Source: Sphingomonas sp. PP-CE-3A-406
GTDB taxonomy: Bacteria > Pseudomonadota > Alphaproteobacteria > Sphingomonadales > Sphingomonadaceae
Assembly (NCBI RefSeq): GCF_003688625.1
Contig: NZ_RCWY01000002.1
Span: 1,143,673-1,207,672 of the forward strand
Reading direction: 5' to 3'
DNA: 64,000 bases
Made by a program: the position numbers and the translations under genes. The notes below the pieces were generated by a model. The model was not told where the DNA came from. It did no database searches and worked only from the letters and a program-made list of their open reading frames with translations. Position 1 is the first letter of the stretch. Each line of letters begins with the position of its first letter. Shown here piece after piece: positions 51,941 through 60,529 of the stretch.

Positions 51941-53230
51941 ATGAGCGACACGTCCAGCGAGGAACAACTTCTCGAGTTCCTGTATGCCTGCCCGGTCGGG
52001 CTGATCGAATGCGACGCCACCGGCGAGATCGGGATGATGAACCCGCACGCGATGCAGCACCTGCTGCCGCTCGCGGGGCCCCGCGATCCCGGCAACCTGT
52101 TCGCGGCGTTCGAACAGCACGCGCCGGAGTTGCGCAGCATCGTCGCCGCCTTTGCGCCGGCGACGGGGCGGATCTGCGACGGTCATCGCATCTTCGTCGA
52201 CCTCGGCGCGCGTCGGCACGCCGCGCCGGCCAAGGTGCTCGCCTGTACGCTGGTCAAACTGGGCGCGAACCGGCTGATGGCGACGTTGGCGGATATCAGC
52301 CAGCAGGTCGTCCAGGAGGAGCGTCTGCGCCAAGCGAACACCTGGTTCGCGACGATGCTCGACGGCGTCAACGACTATGCCGCGCTGACGATCACGCCGG
52401 ACGGCCGGATCGAGTCCGCCGACGCCTGCTTCACGCGCCAGACCGGGCATCCGGCCGCCGACGTGATCGGCCGCGATCTCACCGACATCCTGAATACCGA
52501 TGCGCCCGGTGGCGACCTGCGGCTCGACGAGCAGCTGGTGATCGCAACGCGCGAGGGGTGGCATCTGCAGGAGGGGTGGCAGCAGCGCGCCGACGGCGAG
52601 CGCTATTGGTGCCAGCGCCTCGTCGTCGCAAGGTCCGGCCCCGACGATCTGCGCCCGTCCGGTTTCTCGGTCGTCTTGCGCGACGTGCCGCGCGGTGGCG
52701 AGGCCGCCGAGGACATGCGCCGGCTGCTGACCTGCGACCATCTGACCGGCGCATCGAACCGCCGCTATTTCGGCCAGGTGATGGAGCGCGAGCTGACCCA
52801 CTGGCGCGAATTGCGGCAGTCGCTGTCGCTGGTCGTGATGGATCTCGATCACTTTAAGACGGTCAACGATACCTATGGCCACCCGGTCGGCGACACGCTG
52901 TTGTGCCGCGTTGCCGACGCCTGCAAGCTGCTGCTGCCGCCGCGCGGTATCTTCGCGCGACTGGGCGGCGAGGAGTTCGGCGTCCTCCTGCCGCGCTATG
53001 CCAAGGACCAGGCGGTGCTGCTCGCCGAACAGATGCGCACGACCATCGCCGCGCTCGAAGTCGAAACGCCGAGCGGGCCTTTGACCGTCACCGCCAGCCT
53101 GGGGTGCGCGACGCTGGACGAGGCCGACGGGTCGATCGACGCGCTCATCGCGCTCGCCGACAAGCGTCTCTACGCCGCCAAACATGCCGGACGGAATCAG
53201 GTCTGCCATCGCCAGGCCTGCGCCGCGTGA
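51941..53230 (+). CDS. PAS-PAS-GGDEF diguanylate cyclase of the PYP operon
   Basis: 429 residues. First PAS about 5-120 (Leu-Tyr-Ala-Cys-Pro-Val-Gly-Leu-Ile-Glu-Cys-Asp), second PAS about 132-250 (Ala-Leu-Thr-Ile-Thr-Pro-Asp-Gly-Arg-Ile-Glu-Ser), GGDEF about 265-425 with Asp-Leu-Asp-His-Phe-Lys-Thr-Val-Asn-Asp and Gly-Gly-Glu-Glu-Phe at 342-346. The active site is intact. The allosteric RxxD site is absent upstream of the signature, so product inhibition may be weak. No membrane segment. It lies ten bases after the PYP gene; the PYP or a PAS domain would be its signal input. Confidence 0.9.
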   Translation: MSDTSSEEQLLEFLYACPVGLIECDATGEIGMMNPHAMQHLLPLAGPRDPGNLFAAFEQHAPELRSIVAAFAPATGRICDGHRIFVDLGARRHAAPAKVLACTLVKLGANRLMATLADISQQVVQEERLRQANTWFATMLDGVNDYAALTITPDGRIESADACFTRQTGHPAADVIGRDLTDILNTDAPGGDLRLDEQLVIATREGWHLQEGWQQRADGERYWCQRLVVARSGPDDLRPSGFSVVLRDVPRGGEAAEDMRRLLTCDHLTGASNRRYFGQVMERELTHWRELRQSLSLVVMDLDHFKTVNDTYGHPVGDTLLCRVADACKLLLPPRGIFARLGGEEFGVLLPRYAKDQAVLLAEQMRTTIAALEVETPSGPLTVTASLGCATLDEADGSIDALIALADKRLYAAKHAGRNQVCHRQACAA

Positions 53231-54432
53231 CGACGCCCCGATTGCAGGGTGGCTTGCAGCGCGGGTTGCAGCGCGCTGGGGCGCGCCGGATCGCCTGTGC
53301 GATCGTCGCCGCCGAACTGCGCCGCCTGCGCGATACCGACTCCCGGCCGACCGCGCCCGAGGACTGGCTCGACTCGACGCCGATCGACGACGCGGGGCTC
53401 GGACTGGATTCGATGGAACAGCTCGGCGCGCTCGGGGCGCTGGCGGAGGCGTTCGACCTCGACGACAGCGTCCTGAGCGACGATCCGCCGCGCACCGTCG
53501 GTGCCTGGGTCGACTGGGTCCTGCACGCGCACGCCGCGGGCGATGGCCGGATGACGGTCGTCACGTCGGGGTCGACCGGCCACCCACGCCCCTGCGTCCA
53601 TGCCGTCGCCGACCTGCTCGACGAAGCCGCGTTTTTCGCAGGCCGGTTCGCAGGGCGCCGTCGGGTGGTCGCGCTGGTGCCGGCGCATCATCTGTACGGG
53701 ATCGTCTGGACCGGCTTGCTTCCCGACGCGCTGGGCGTACCCGTCGTCGTGCGCACGATGGGCACGCCGCTGGGCCTCGCCGCGGGGGATCTCGTCGTCG
53801 CGGTACCCGACCAGTGGCAGGCGTTGCGGCGTCTGATCCGCCGGTTTCCCGAGGATATCGTCGGCGTCAGCTCGGGCGGATCGCTCGATGACGACGTCGC
53901 GACGGGACTGCTGGTGGCGGGACTGTCGCGACTGGTCGATATCTATGGCGCCTCGGAGACGGGCGGCATCGCGCTGCGCGACGCCCCCACCACGGCGACC
54001 GCGCCCGCGTACGATCTGCTGCCGCGCTGGCAGTTGCTCCCCGACGGCGATGGCGATTGGCGGCTCGTCGACCGCACCGGCCGCCGTTTCGACCTGCCCG
54101 ACCATATCGAGCGGATCGGCGAACGCACGCTGCGGCCGATCGGCCGGCGTGACGGTGCGGTCCAGGTCGCCGGCCACAATGTCTGGCCGGCGCGCATCGC
54201 ACGGGTGCTGCGGTCGGTCGACGGAATCGCCGACGCCGCGGTGCGGCTGCACGTCAACGGACGACTGAAGGCGTTCGTCGTGCCGACCGAGCACCAGGAT
54301 ACCGCGCTGCTCGCGGCCCGCATCGATCAGCTGGTGACGCCTCGCCTGACCGATCCCGAACGCCCGAAGAGCTTGCGCTTCGGCCCCGCCCTGCCGCGCA
54401 ACGCGATGGGAAAACTGGAAGACTGGGCATGA
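53227..54432 (+). CDS. pcl: Short AMP-binding ligase, p-coumarate:CoA ligase-like (pCL), with acyl-carrier-like N-terminus
   Basis: 401 residues from a GTG overlapping the previous stop (GTGA). Adenylation motifs: Val-Thr-Ser-Gly-Ser-Thr-Gly-His-Pro (A3), Tyr-Gly-Ala-Ser-Glu-Thr-Gly-Gly (A5), and the C-terminal Pro-Arg-Asn-Ala-Met-Gly-Lys (A10 Lys). It is much shorter than plant 4CL, as expected for the compact ligases next to PYP genes in Rhodobacter. It should supply coumaroyl thioester for the PYP Cys. Residues about 25-95 look like an acyl carrier domain with Gly-Leu-Asp-Ser62-Met-Glu, an unusual addition. The tyrosine ammonia-lyase that would make coumarate is not in this window. Confidence 0.75.
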   Translation: MTTPRLQGGLQRGLQRAGARRIACAIVAAELRRLRDTDSRPTAPEDWLDSTPIDDAGLGLDSMEQLGALGALAEAFDLDDSVLSDDPPRTVGAWVDWVLHAHAAGDGRMTVVTSGSTGHPRPCVHAVADLLDEAAFFAGRFAGRRRVVALVPAHHLYGIVWTGLLPDALGVPVVVRTMGTPLGLAAGDLVVAVPDQWQALRRLIRRFPEDIVGVSSGGSLDDDVATGLLVAGLSRLVDIYGASETGGIALRDAPTTATAPAYDLLPRWQLLPDGDGDWRLVDRTGRRFDLPDHIERIGERTLRPIGRRDGAVQVAGHNVWPARIARVLRSVDGIADAAVRLHVNGRLKAFVVPTEHQDTALLAARIDQLVTPRLTDPERPKSLRFGPALPRNAMGKLEDWA

Positions 54433-55274
54433 TGCATTCACCGATCACGCCGGCCGATGCCGCGACCGCCACCCCCGTCCCCGCGCCCGCCGTCGCCCCC
54501 GTCGCCGCACTTGCCACCTGCCAGGGATGCCGGACGGGCGCGCCGCTCAGGACCGCGATCACGATGGCGTTCCAGCCGATCGTCGATATCCGGACCGGGT
54601 CGATCTTCGCCTATGAGGCGCTGGTCCGCGGGACGGAAGGCCAGTCGGCGGGCGAGGTATTGTCCGGCATCGAGCCCGACATGATCTACAAGTTCGACCA
54701 GGCGTGCCGGGTCAAGGCGATCGAACTCGCGGGTTCGCTCTTCGCCGCCGATGGCGACGCGAAGCTGTCGATCAACTTCATGCCCAACGCCGTCTACGAG
54801 CCGAACGCCTGCATCCGCGCGTCGCTGTCGGCGGCCCGCCGCGTCGGGTTCGACCCCGGCCGGCTGATGTTCGAATTCACCGAGAACGAGCAGATGGTCG
54901 ACGTCGCGCATGTCCGCCACATCATCGAGGCATATCAGGCGCGCGGCTTCACCACCGCGATCGACGATTTCGGCGCCGGCTATGCGGGGCTCGGGCTGCT
55001 CGCCGACCTGCGCCCCGACATGCTGAAGATCGACATGGCGCTGATCCGCGGGATCGACCGCTCGGCCTCGCGCCGGACGATCGTCGCGAGCGTCGTCCGC
55101 ATGGCCGCGGACCTCGGCATCCGCTGTATCGCCGAGGGGATCGAGACCGCGGCGGAATTGCAGACGCTGCGGGAGATCGGCGTCCGCCTCTGCCAGGGCT
55201 ATCTGCTCGCGCGGCCCACGGTGGAGGCGCTCCCGTCCCCCGCGCTCGCCGCAGTCCCGGCCGCGACGGCATAA
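54429..55274 (+). CDS. EAL-domain cyclic-di-GMP phosphodiesterase of the PYP operon
   Basis: 281 residues; ATG overlaps the ligase stop by four bases (a second ATG follows at once). A ~30-residue Ala/Pro-rich leader with Cys-Gln-Gly-Cys precedes the EAL domain: Tyr-Glu-Ala-Leu-Val-Arg-Gly, Asn-Phe-Met-Pro-Asn, Phe-Glu-Phe-Thr-Glu-Asn, Asp-Asp-Phe-Gly-Ala-Gly, Lys-Ile-Asp and Ala-Glu-Gly-Ile-Glu. Catalytic and metal residues are present, so it should hydrolyse cyclic-di-GMP, the opposite of the GGDEF enzyme in the same operon. No membrane segment. Confidence 0.88.
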   Translation: MMHSPITPADAATATPVPAPAVAPVAALATCQGCRTGAPLRTAITMAFQPIVDIRTGSIFAYEALVRGTEGQSAGEVLSGIEPDMIYKFDQACRVKAIELAGSLFAADGDAKLSINFMPNAVYEPNACIRASLSAARRVGFDPGRLMFEFTENEQMVDVAHVRHIIEAYQARGFTTAIDDFGAGYAGLGLLADLRPDMLKIDMALIRGIDRSASRRTIVASVVRMAADLGIRCIAEGIETAAELQTLREIGVRLCQGYLLARPTVEALPSPALAAVPAATA

Positions 55275-55293
55275 GCGGACCTCGTGGATACCC

Positions 55294-55313
55294 GACACGC
55301 CCCGCGGCGTGTC
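55294..55313 (+). terminator. Hairpin between the PYP operon and the NRPS operon
   Basis: GACACGCC-CCGC-GGCGTGTC, an 8-bp stem with four-base loop, 20 bases after the EAL stop. There is no T tract, so it may only attenuate transcription into the NRPS gene, which starts 43 bases further on. Confidence 0.45.
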
Positions 55314-55356
55314 TGACATATAGCAAACCGCGCGGGACATAGGCTAAGGCTCTTCG

Positions 55357-58300
55357 ATGCATCCAGACACCTCGCCAAGCGCCTCGGATATCACGCTAAT
55401 GCCAAGAGCGAGGACAGCGTCGATCGCCCCCGCGCCGGCGCTGCGGGCGGCCGAACCCTACGCGCGCGACGAGCTGCTGCACGAAATTTTCGACGCCACG
55501 CGCGCGGCGCATCCCGACGCGCCCGCGCTGCGGCTGATCGGCGCGGACGAGGAATACGACCGCAAGACCGAGTGGAGCTATACCGATCTGGCCACGCGCA
55601 GCCTCGCGCTTGCGCACCGCTTGCGGGCGATGGGGATCGGCCGCGGCGACCGCGTCGTGCTGTGCCTGCCGCGCGGGCTCGACCAGTATATGGCGATCCT
55701 CGGCGTGCTGCGCGCCGGCGCGGCCTATGTTCCCGTCGACTGGGGCTATCCGCAGGACCGCATCGACTTCATCGTCGAGGACAGCGAAGCCGCACTGACG
55801 ATCACCGTCGCCAGCCGCGTCGCCAACCTCAAGGGCAAAACCCTCGCGCTCGACGCTGCGCTGGGCGATCTCGCGGCGGAGCCGTCCGAACCAATCGGCC
55901 GCGACGTGACGCTCAGCGATCCGCAGGACCTCGCCTATATCATCTACACCTCGGGCACGACCGGCCGCCCCAAGGGCGTGATGATCTCGCACGGCAACGC
56001 CTGCCACCTGGTCCGCTCGGAAAGCGCGATCCTCGATCTGACCCCTGCCGACGTCGTCTTCGGCGGCTTCAGCCTCGCGTTCGACATGTCGGTCGAGACG
56101 ATGTGGAGCGCGTTCTTCGTCGGTGCGGTCGTACTGGTCGCCACCGAGGCGCTGGCGACCAGCGGCCCGGACGTGGCGATCGCGCTGGCCGAGGCGAACA
56201 CGACGATCTGGCACGTCGTCCCCTCGCTGATCGCGCTCGTCGAGCATCCGGTGCCGACGCTGCGCCTGCTCAACATGGGCGGCGAGGCATGCCCGGCAGA
56301 CCTGCCACGCCGGCTCGCGCGTCCGGGCCTCCGCCTGCTCAACACCTACGGCCCGACCGAGACGTCGGTGACCGCGACCTGGACCGAAGTGTTCCCCGGC
56401 CAGCGCATCACGATCGGCAAGCCGCTCCCCGGCTACACCGCCTGGGTGGTCGACGAGCACATGCAGCCGGTCGCCGACGGCCAGGAAGGCGAACTCGTCA
56501 TCGGCGGCCCCGGCGTCGGCGTCGGCTACGTCAACCGCCCCGACCTGACCGCCGAAAAGTTCATCATGACGCCGTTCGATGGGCCTTCCGGTGCCCCCGA
56601 ACGCATCTACCGGTCGGGCGACCTGGTGAAGCTCGACGCGGCGGGCAACATCGATTTCGTCGGCCGGATCGACACGCAGGTGAAGATCCGAGGCTTCCGC
56701 GTCGAGCTCGCCGAGATCGAGGCGGTGATCGGCGAATGGCCGGGCGTCGCGCAGACCGTCGTCCAGCTCTTCACCGACGGCGACGGCTCCGAATTCCTCG
56801 CCGCCTTCCTGATCGCGCGTCCGGCGGAGGAGATCGACATGGTCGGCCTCAAGGCCCGCGTCGCCGAGCGGCTCCCCAATTACATGCGCCCCGCGGGCTA
56901 CCAGATCCTCTCGCACATGCCGACGCTCCCCGCCTCAGGAAAGGTCGACCGCAAGGCGCTGGTCAAGCCCGAGATCACCGTGACGTCGGACCGCGAGATG
57001 GTCGCGCCTGCCACCCCAATGGAGGAAAGCCTGCACCGCGTCTGGGCCGAGGCGTTCGCGCCGCAGCCGGTGTCGGTGCTCGACGACCTGTTCGAGGATC
57101 TCGGCGGCCATTCGCTGAAGGCCGCACGGCTCGTTTCGGCAGCACGAAAGGTGCGCGGCCTAGAAGGGCTGTCGCTCGAGGACGTCTACGCCGCGCCGAC
57201 GATCCGCGCTCTGGCGCTCCGCATCGGCGGCACCACGCCCGTCGCGATCCTCGACGAGAGCAGCTTCCATCATATCGCGCCGTGGAAGCGTCGGCTGTGC
57301 GTCGCCGCGCAGACGCTCGCGCTGCTGCCGATCTACACGCTGGCGGGGCTCCAGTGGTTCTCGCCCTATCTCGCCTACACGCATCTCGCCGGCAACATGC
57401 CGCGGGTCGACGCGCTGATCCTCAGCGGGCTGTTCTTCACGGTCGTCCCGATCGCGTCGATGTTCCTCTCGATCGCGCTCAAATGGCTGATCGTCGGGCG
57501 CTTCAAGGCGGGTGATTACCCGCTCTGGGGCAGCTATTATTTCCGCTGGTGGCTGGTCCGGCGGATCATCGGCGTCACCGCGACGCCGTATCTCGCGGGC
57601 ACGCCGATGATCCGCGGTTATTACCGGATGATGGGCGCGAAGATCGGCCAGCGCGTCCATATCGGCACCGGGATCATCGACACCGCCGACCTGCTCCACG
57701 CCGAGGACGATGCGATCATCAGCGACCAGTCGGTGCTGTCGACCAGCTCGGTCGAGCGCGGATTGCTGCGTCTCGGCACGGTAAAGCTCGGCAAGGGCGC
57801 GTTCGTCGGGTCGATGGCTGTGGTCGGCCGCAACGCCGCGCTCGGCGACGATGCGATGATCGACGATCTGTCCGCGCTGCCCGCGGATACGACGATCCCC
57901 GCCGGCCAGCGCTGGGCCGGTTCGCCCGCCGCGCATGACGGCGATGCGCCCCGCCGCCCGGCCACCGCAGCCCCGCGCAACGCCGGCCCGGCGATCGGCC
58001 TGTTCCTGTGCGCGCTGATCCTGCCGCTGGTCGCGATCCTGCCGATCGCGCCGGGCCTGATCGCGCTGATCGAGCTCGACTGGGCGACCAGCGGCTATGC
58101 CTATGTCGCGGTCGCGCCGCTGCTCGCGGTCACCTATGTCGTGATGATGTGCGTGCTGACGGTGGCGGCCAAGCGCCTGATCCTCGGCCGCGTCGCGCCC
58201 GCGGTCTACGCGCTGAACAGCGGGTTCTACGTCCGCTACTGGTTCGTCCAGCAGATCAACGACCTCGCGCTGCGCCTGCTCCACCCGATCTTCGCGACGC

Positions 58301-59382
58301 TGTACGTGGTGCCGTGGTACCGCGCGCTTGGCGTGAAGGTGGGCCGTCGCGCGGAAATCTCGACCGCCAGCGCAATCGTGCCGGATCTGGTCGAGATCGG
58401 CGAGGAGAGCTTCATCGCCGACTCGGTGATCTTCGGCGCCGCGCGGATCGGCCACGGCACGATCGAACTCGCGCATACCAAGATCGGCCGCCGCAGCTTC
58501 ATCGGCAATTCCGCGCTTCTGCCGAGCGGCACGCAGATCGGCGACGAGGTGCTCGTCGGCGTCCTCTCGAAGCCACCGAGCGATCCCGCGCTCGCCACCG
58601 AGGCTGGCAGCACCTGGTTCGGCTCGCCCGCGATCAAGCTGCCGGTACGACAGGTCAACACGATGTTCGACGAAGGCGCGCGGTTCAATCCGTCGCGCGC
58701 GCTGATTGCCACGCGCCTGTCGATCGAGGCGGTCCGCACCACGCTGTCACTGACCGCGTTCCTGGTGTTCTTCAGCCTGCTGCTGTCGGTAGTCGGCGAC
58801 CTCGACGACCTCGACAATGGCGGGTTGCTGATCGCGACGACCTTCCCCTTCCTGTACGTCGGCTTCTGCCTCGCCTGCGGGATTTTCGTCCTCGCGCTCA
58901 AATGGCTCGTCGTCGGCCGCTACAAGGTCACGACTGCGCCGCTCTGGAGCACGTTCGTCTGGCGCACCGAACTCGTCACTGCGACGTACGAGAATCTCGC
59001 GGTCGCCAACCTGCTCGAACCACTCCGCGGCACGCCGTGGATCGGGCTGTACCTGCGGCTGATGGGCGCGCGGATCGGCAAGCGCTGCTACATCGACACC
59101 ACCGACCTGACCGAGCACGACCTCGTCGACATCGGCGACGACGTCGCGCTCAACGATTTCGCCGGCTTGCAGACGCACCTGTTCGAGGACCGCGTGATGA
59201 AGGTCGGCGCGATCCGCGTCGGCGACCGCGCGACGATCGGCTCGCTCGCGATCGTGCTGTACGACGCGGAGATCGGCGCGGACGCACAGCTCGGCGACCT
59301 GTCCGTGGTGATGAAGGGTGAAACGCTCCCCGATGGCACCAGCTGGGACGGCAGCCCGGCGCGGATCGCCGTCGCGACGTGA
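55357..59382 (+). CDS. Pls/PosA-type non-ribosomal peptide synthetase (A-T-membrane-hexapeptide)
   Basis: 1341 residues, near the ~1319 of Streptomyces epsilon-poly-lysine synthetase, and with the same layout. Adenylation domain about 35-540: Tyr-Thr-Ser-Gly-Thr-Thr-Gly-Arg-Pro-Lys-Gly near 197, Asn-Thr-Tyr-Gly-Pro-Thr-Glu, Tyr-Arg-Ser-Gly-Asp-Leu, late Lys in Ser-Gly-Lys-Val-Asp-Arg-Lys. Carrier domain with Leu-Gly-Gly-His-Ser586. Then three tandem blocks, each a pair of membrane helices and a left-handed hexapeptide-repeat domain (Gly-Ala-Lys-Ile-Gly, Gly-Val-Lys-Val-Gly, Gly-Ala-Arg-Ile-Gly). Such enzymes join one amino acid into an oligomer at the membrane. The GTG of the PPTase gene overlaps its stop. 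Confidence 0.9.
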   Translation: MHPDTSPSASDITLMPRARTASIAPAPALRAAEPYARDELLHEIFDATRAAHPDAPALRLIGADEEYDRKTEWSYTDLATRSLALAHRLRAMGIGRGDRVVLCLPRGLDQYMAILGVLRAGAAYVPVDWGYPQDRIDFIVEDSEAALTITVASRVANLKGKTLALDAALGDLAAEPSEPIGRDVTLSDPQDLAYIIYTSGTTGRPKGVMISHGNACHLVRSESAILDLTPADVVFGGFSLAFDMSVETMWSAFFVGAVVLVATEALATSGPDVAIALAEANTTIWHVVPSLIALVEHPVPTLRLLNMGGEACPADLPRRLARPGLRLLNTYGPTETSVTATWTEVFPGQRITIGKPLPGYTAWVVDEHMQPVADGQEGELVIGGPGVGVGYVNRPDLTAEKFIMTPFDGPSGAPERIYRSGDLVKLDAAGNIDFVGRIDTQVKIRGFRVELAEIEAVIGEWPGVAQTVVQLFTDGDGSEFLAAFLIARPAEEIDMVGLKARVAERLPNYMRPAGYQILSHMPTLPASGKVDRKALVKPEITVTSDREMVAPATPMEESLHRVWAEAFAPQPVSVLDDLFEDLGGHSLKAARLVSAARKVRGLEGLSLEDVYAAPTIRALALRIGGTTPVAILDESSFHHIAPWKRRLCVAAQTLALLPIYTLAGLQWFSPYLAYTHLAGNMPRVDALILSGLFFTVVPIASMFLSIALKWLIVGRFKAGDYPLWGSYYFRWWLVRRIIGVTATPYLAGTPMIRGYYRMMGAKIGQRVHIGTGIIDTADLLHAEDDAIISDQSVLSTSSVERGLLRLGTVKLGKGAFVGSMAVVGRNAALGDDAMIDDLSALPADTTIPAGQRWAGSPAAHDGDAPRRPATAAPRNAGPAIGLFLCALILPLVAILPIAPGLIALIELDWATSGYAYVAVAPLLAVTYVVMMCVLTVAAKRLILGRVAPAVYALNSGFYVRYWFVQQINDLALRLLHPIFATLYVVPWYRALGVKVGRRAEISTASAIVPDLVEIGEESFIADSVIFGAARIGHGTIELAHTKIGRRSFIGNSALLPSGTQIGDEVLVGVLSKPPSDPALATEAGSTWFGSPAIKLPVRQVNTMFDEGARFNPSRALIATRLSIEAVRTTLSLTAFLVFFSLLLSVVGDLDDLDNGGLLIATTFPFLYVGFCLACGIFVLALKWLVVGRYKVTTAPLWSTFVWRTELVTATYENLAVANLLEPLRGTPWIGLYLRLMGARIGKRCYIDTTDLTEHDLVDIGDDVALNDFAGLQTHLFEDRVMKVGAIRVGDRATIGSLAIVLYDAEIGADAQLGDLSVVMKGETLPDGTSWDGSPARIAVAT

Positions 59383-59978
59383 CGCCGATCTGGCACGACG
59401 GTCCGCTCTCCGACCTTGCTTGGGACGGGCAGTCGCCAGTCGCGTGGAGCGTTGCCGAGATCGGACCGTACGCCGCCGGCCTGCAAGGCGATGGGCGCGC
59501 GATCCGACACGGTCTGGCCGCCGCCCTGATCCGCAAACTCGCCGGCGACTCAGCCGATGTTCGACTGACACGCAGCCCGGCCGGCGCGCCAATCGTATCC
59601 GCCCCCAGCGGCTGGTATCTCAGCCTGTCGAGCCGCGGTGCACACGCCCTGATCGGCGTTGCGCGCGCACCGATCGCGGTCGACCGCGAGGTCGCCGACG
59701 ACCACCCGCCGCTCTGGGACATGCTCACCCCGACCGAAGCCGATGCGCTCCACCGCTTGCCCGCCCCCGCCCAGCCCCAAGCCTGGCTCCGACGCTGGAC
59801 GATAAAGGAAGCGCACGCGAAACTCATCGGCGAACCGCGCCGCATCCGCCCCGAAGCGATCGAAACCGTCGTGAACAATCCGACCCACGCGACCGCGACC
59901 TTCGAAGGCACTTCGCGCTGCTGGAGCCGTTCCAACACCGACGCGATCGAAACCGTCGCGCAGTGGAGCCAGCCATGA
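59379..59978 (+). CDS. 4'-phosphopantetheinyl transferase (Sfp-like)
   Basis: 199 residues starting at GTG inside the NRPS stop (GTGA). Motifs: Val-Asp-Arg-Glu-Val (the Mg-binding Gly-Val/Ile-Asp-x-Glu, here Ala-Val-Asp-Arg-Glu) and Trp-Thr-Ile-Lys-Glu-Ala-His-Ala-Lys. It should attach the pantetheine arm to Ser586 of the NRPS, and possibly to the carrier-like domain of the ligase at 53227. The gene is a little short for the family, but both signature motifs are there. Confidence 0.85.
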   Translation: MTPIWHDGPLSDLAWDGQSPVAWSVAEIGPYAAGLQGDGRAIRHGLAAALIRKLAGDSADVRLTRSPAGAPIVSAPSGWYLSLSSRGAHALIGVARAPIAVDREVADDHPPLWDMLTPTEADALHRLPAPAQPQAWLRRWTIKEAHAKLIGEPRRIRPEAIETVVNNPTHATATFEGTSRCWSRSNTDAIETVAQWSQP

Positions 59979-60529
59979 CCAGAATCCTGACCCGCCGCTA
60001 CGAAGAGAAAGACCGCGCCGACGTCCTTGCCATCTTTGACTCAAACCTCCCCGAGTATTTCGGGGCGGGTGACCGCGAATGGCTCGAGGAAACACTCGAC
60101 GAGCCCGACGGCCCGGCATTCGTGGTCGACGTCGACGGCGTCCCCGGCGCGTTCGGCGGCTACGAGATCTGGGAGCATTACAACAAGGCGCTGCTCTTCT
60201 GGGGCATGGCCGCGCGCGCCTATCACGGCACCGGCCTCGGCAAGCTGCTGCTGTTCGAACGCCTGCTCCACGTCGCCACCTCAGCCGAACCGCCCACCCG
60301 CTACGTCACCGTCGACACCTCGCCGCAAGTCTCGCCGTTCTTCCAGCATTGCGACTTCGAGCTGACCAGCGTCTGGCCCGGCGGCTACCGCTCGGGCATG
60401 GACATGCACGAACTCCGCTTCGACCTCGCAGCCGTGTCGCGCAACACCCTCCAACAAAACCGCGACAACCTCGCCCGCGACGCAAATCGACGCCTCGCCA
60501 AAACCAAGGCACCGCTGTCCCCACCCTAA
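59975..60529 (+). CDS. GNAT N-acetyltransferase
   Basis: 184 residues; ATG overlaps the PPTase stop (ATGA). GNAT fold: Arg-Arg-Tyr-Glu-Glu-Lys-Asp, Val-Asp-Gly-Val-Pro-Gly-Ala-Phe-Gly-Gly-Tyr-Glu, acetyl-CoA motif Tyr-His-Gly-Thr-Gly-Leu-Gly-Lys-Leu-Leu, and a final Phe-Phe-x3-Cys-Asp-Phe. Being last in the NRPS operon, it could acetylate the amine-rich product, for example for self-protection. That role is inference. Confidence 0.8.
   Translation: MTRILTRRYEEKDRADVLAIFDSNLPEYFGAGDREWLEETLDEPDGPAFVVDVDGVPGAFGGYEIWEHYNKALLFWGMAARAYHGTGLGKLLLFERLLHVATSAEPPTRYVTVDTSPQVSPFFQHCDFELTSVWPGGYRSGMDMHELRFDLAAVSRNTLQQNRDNLARDANRRLAKTKAPLSPP

Noticed and set aside
55572..57515. Long alternative frames on both strands within the NRPS gene
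   Set aside because: Arg/Asp-rich shadows of the adenylation-domain frame.
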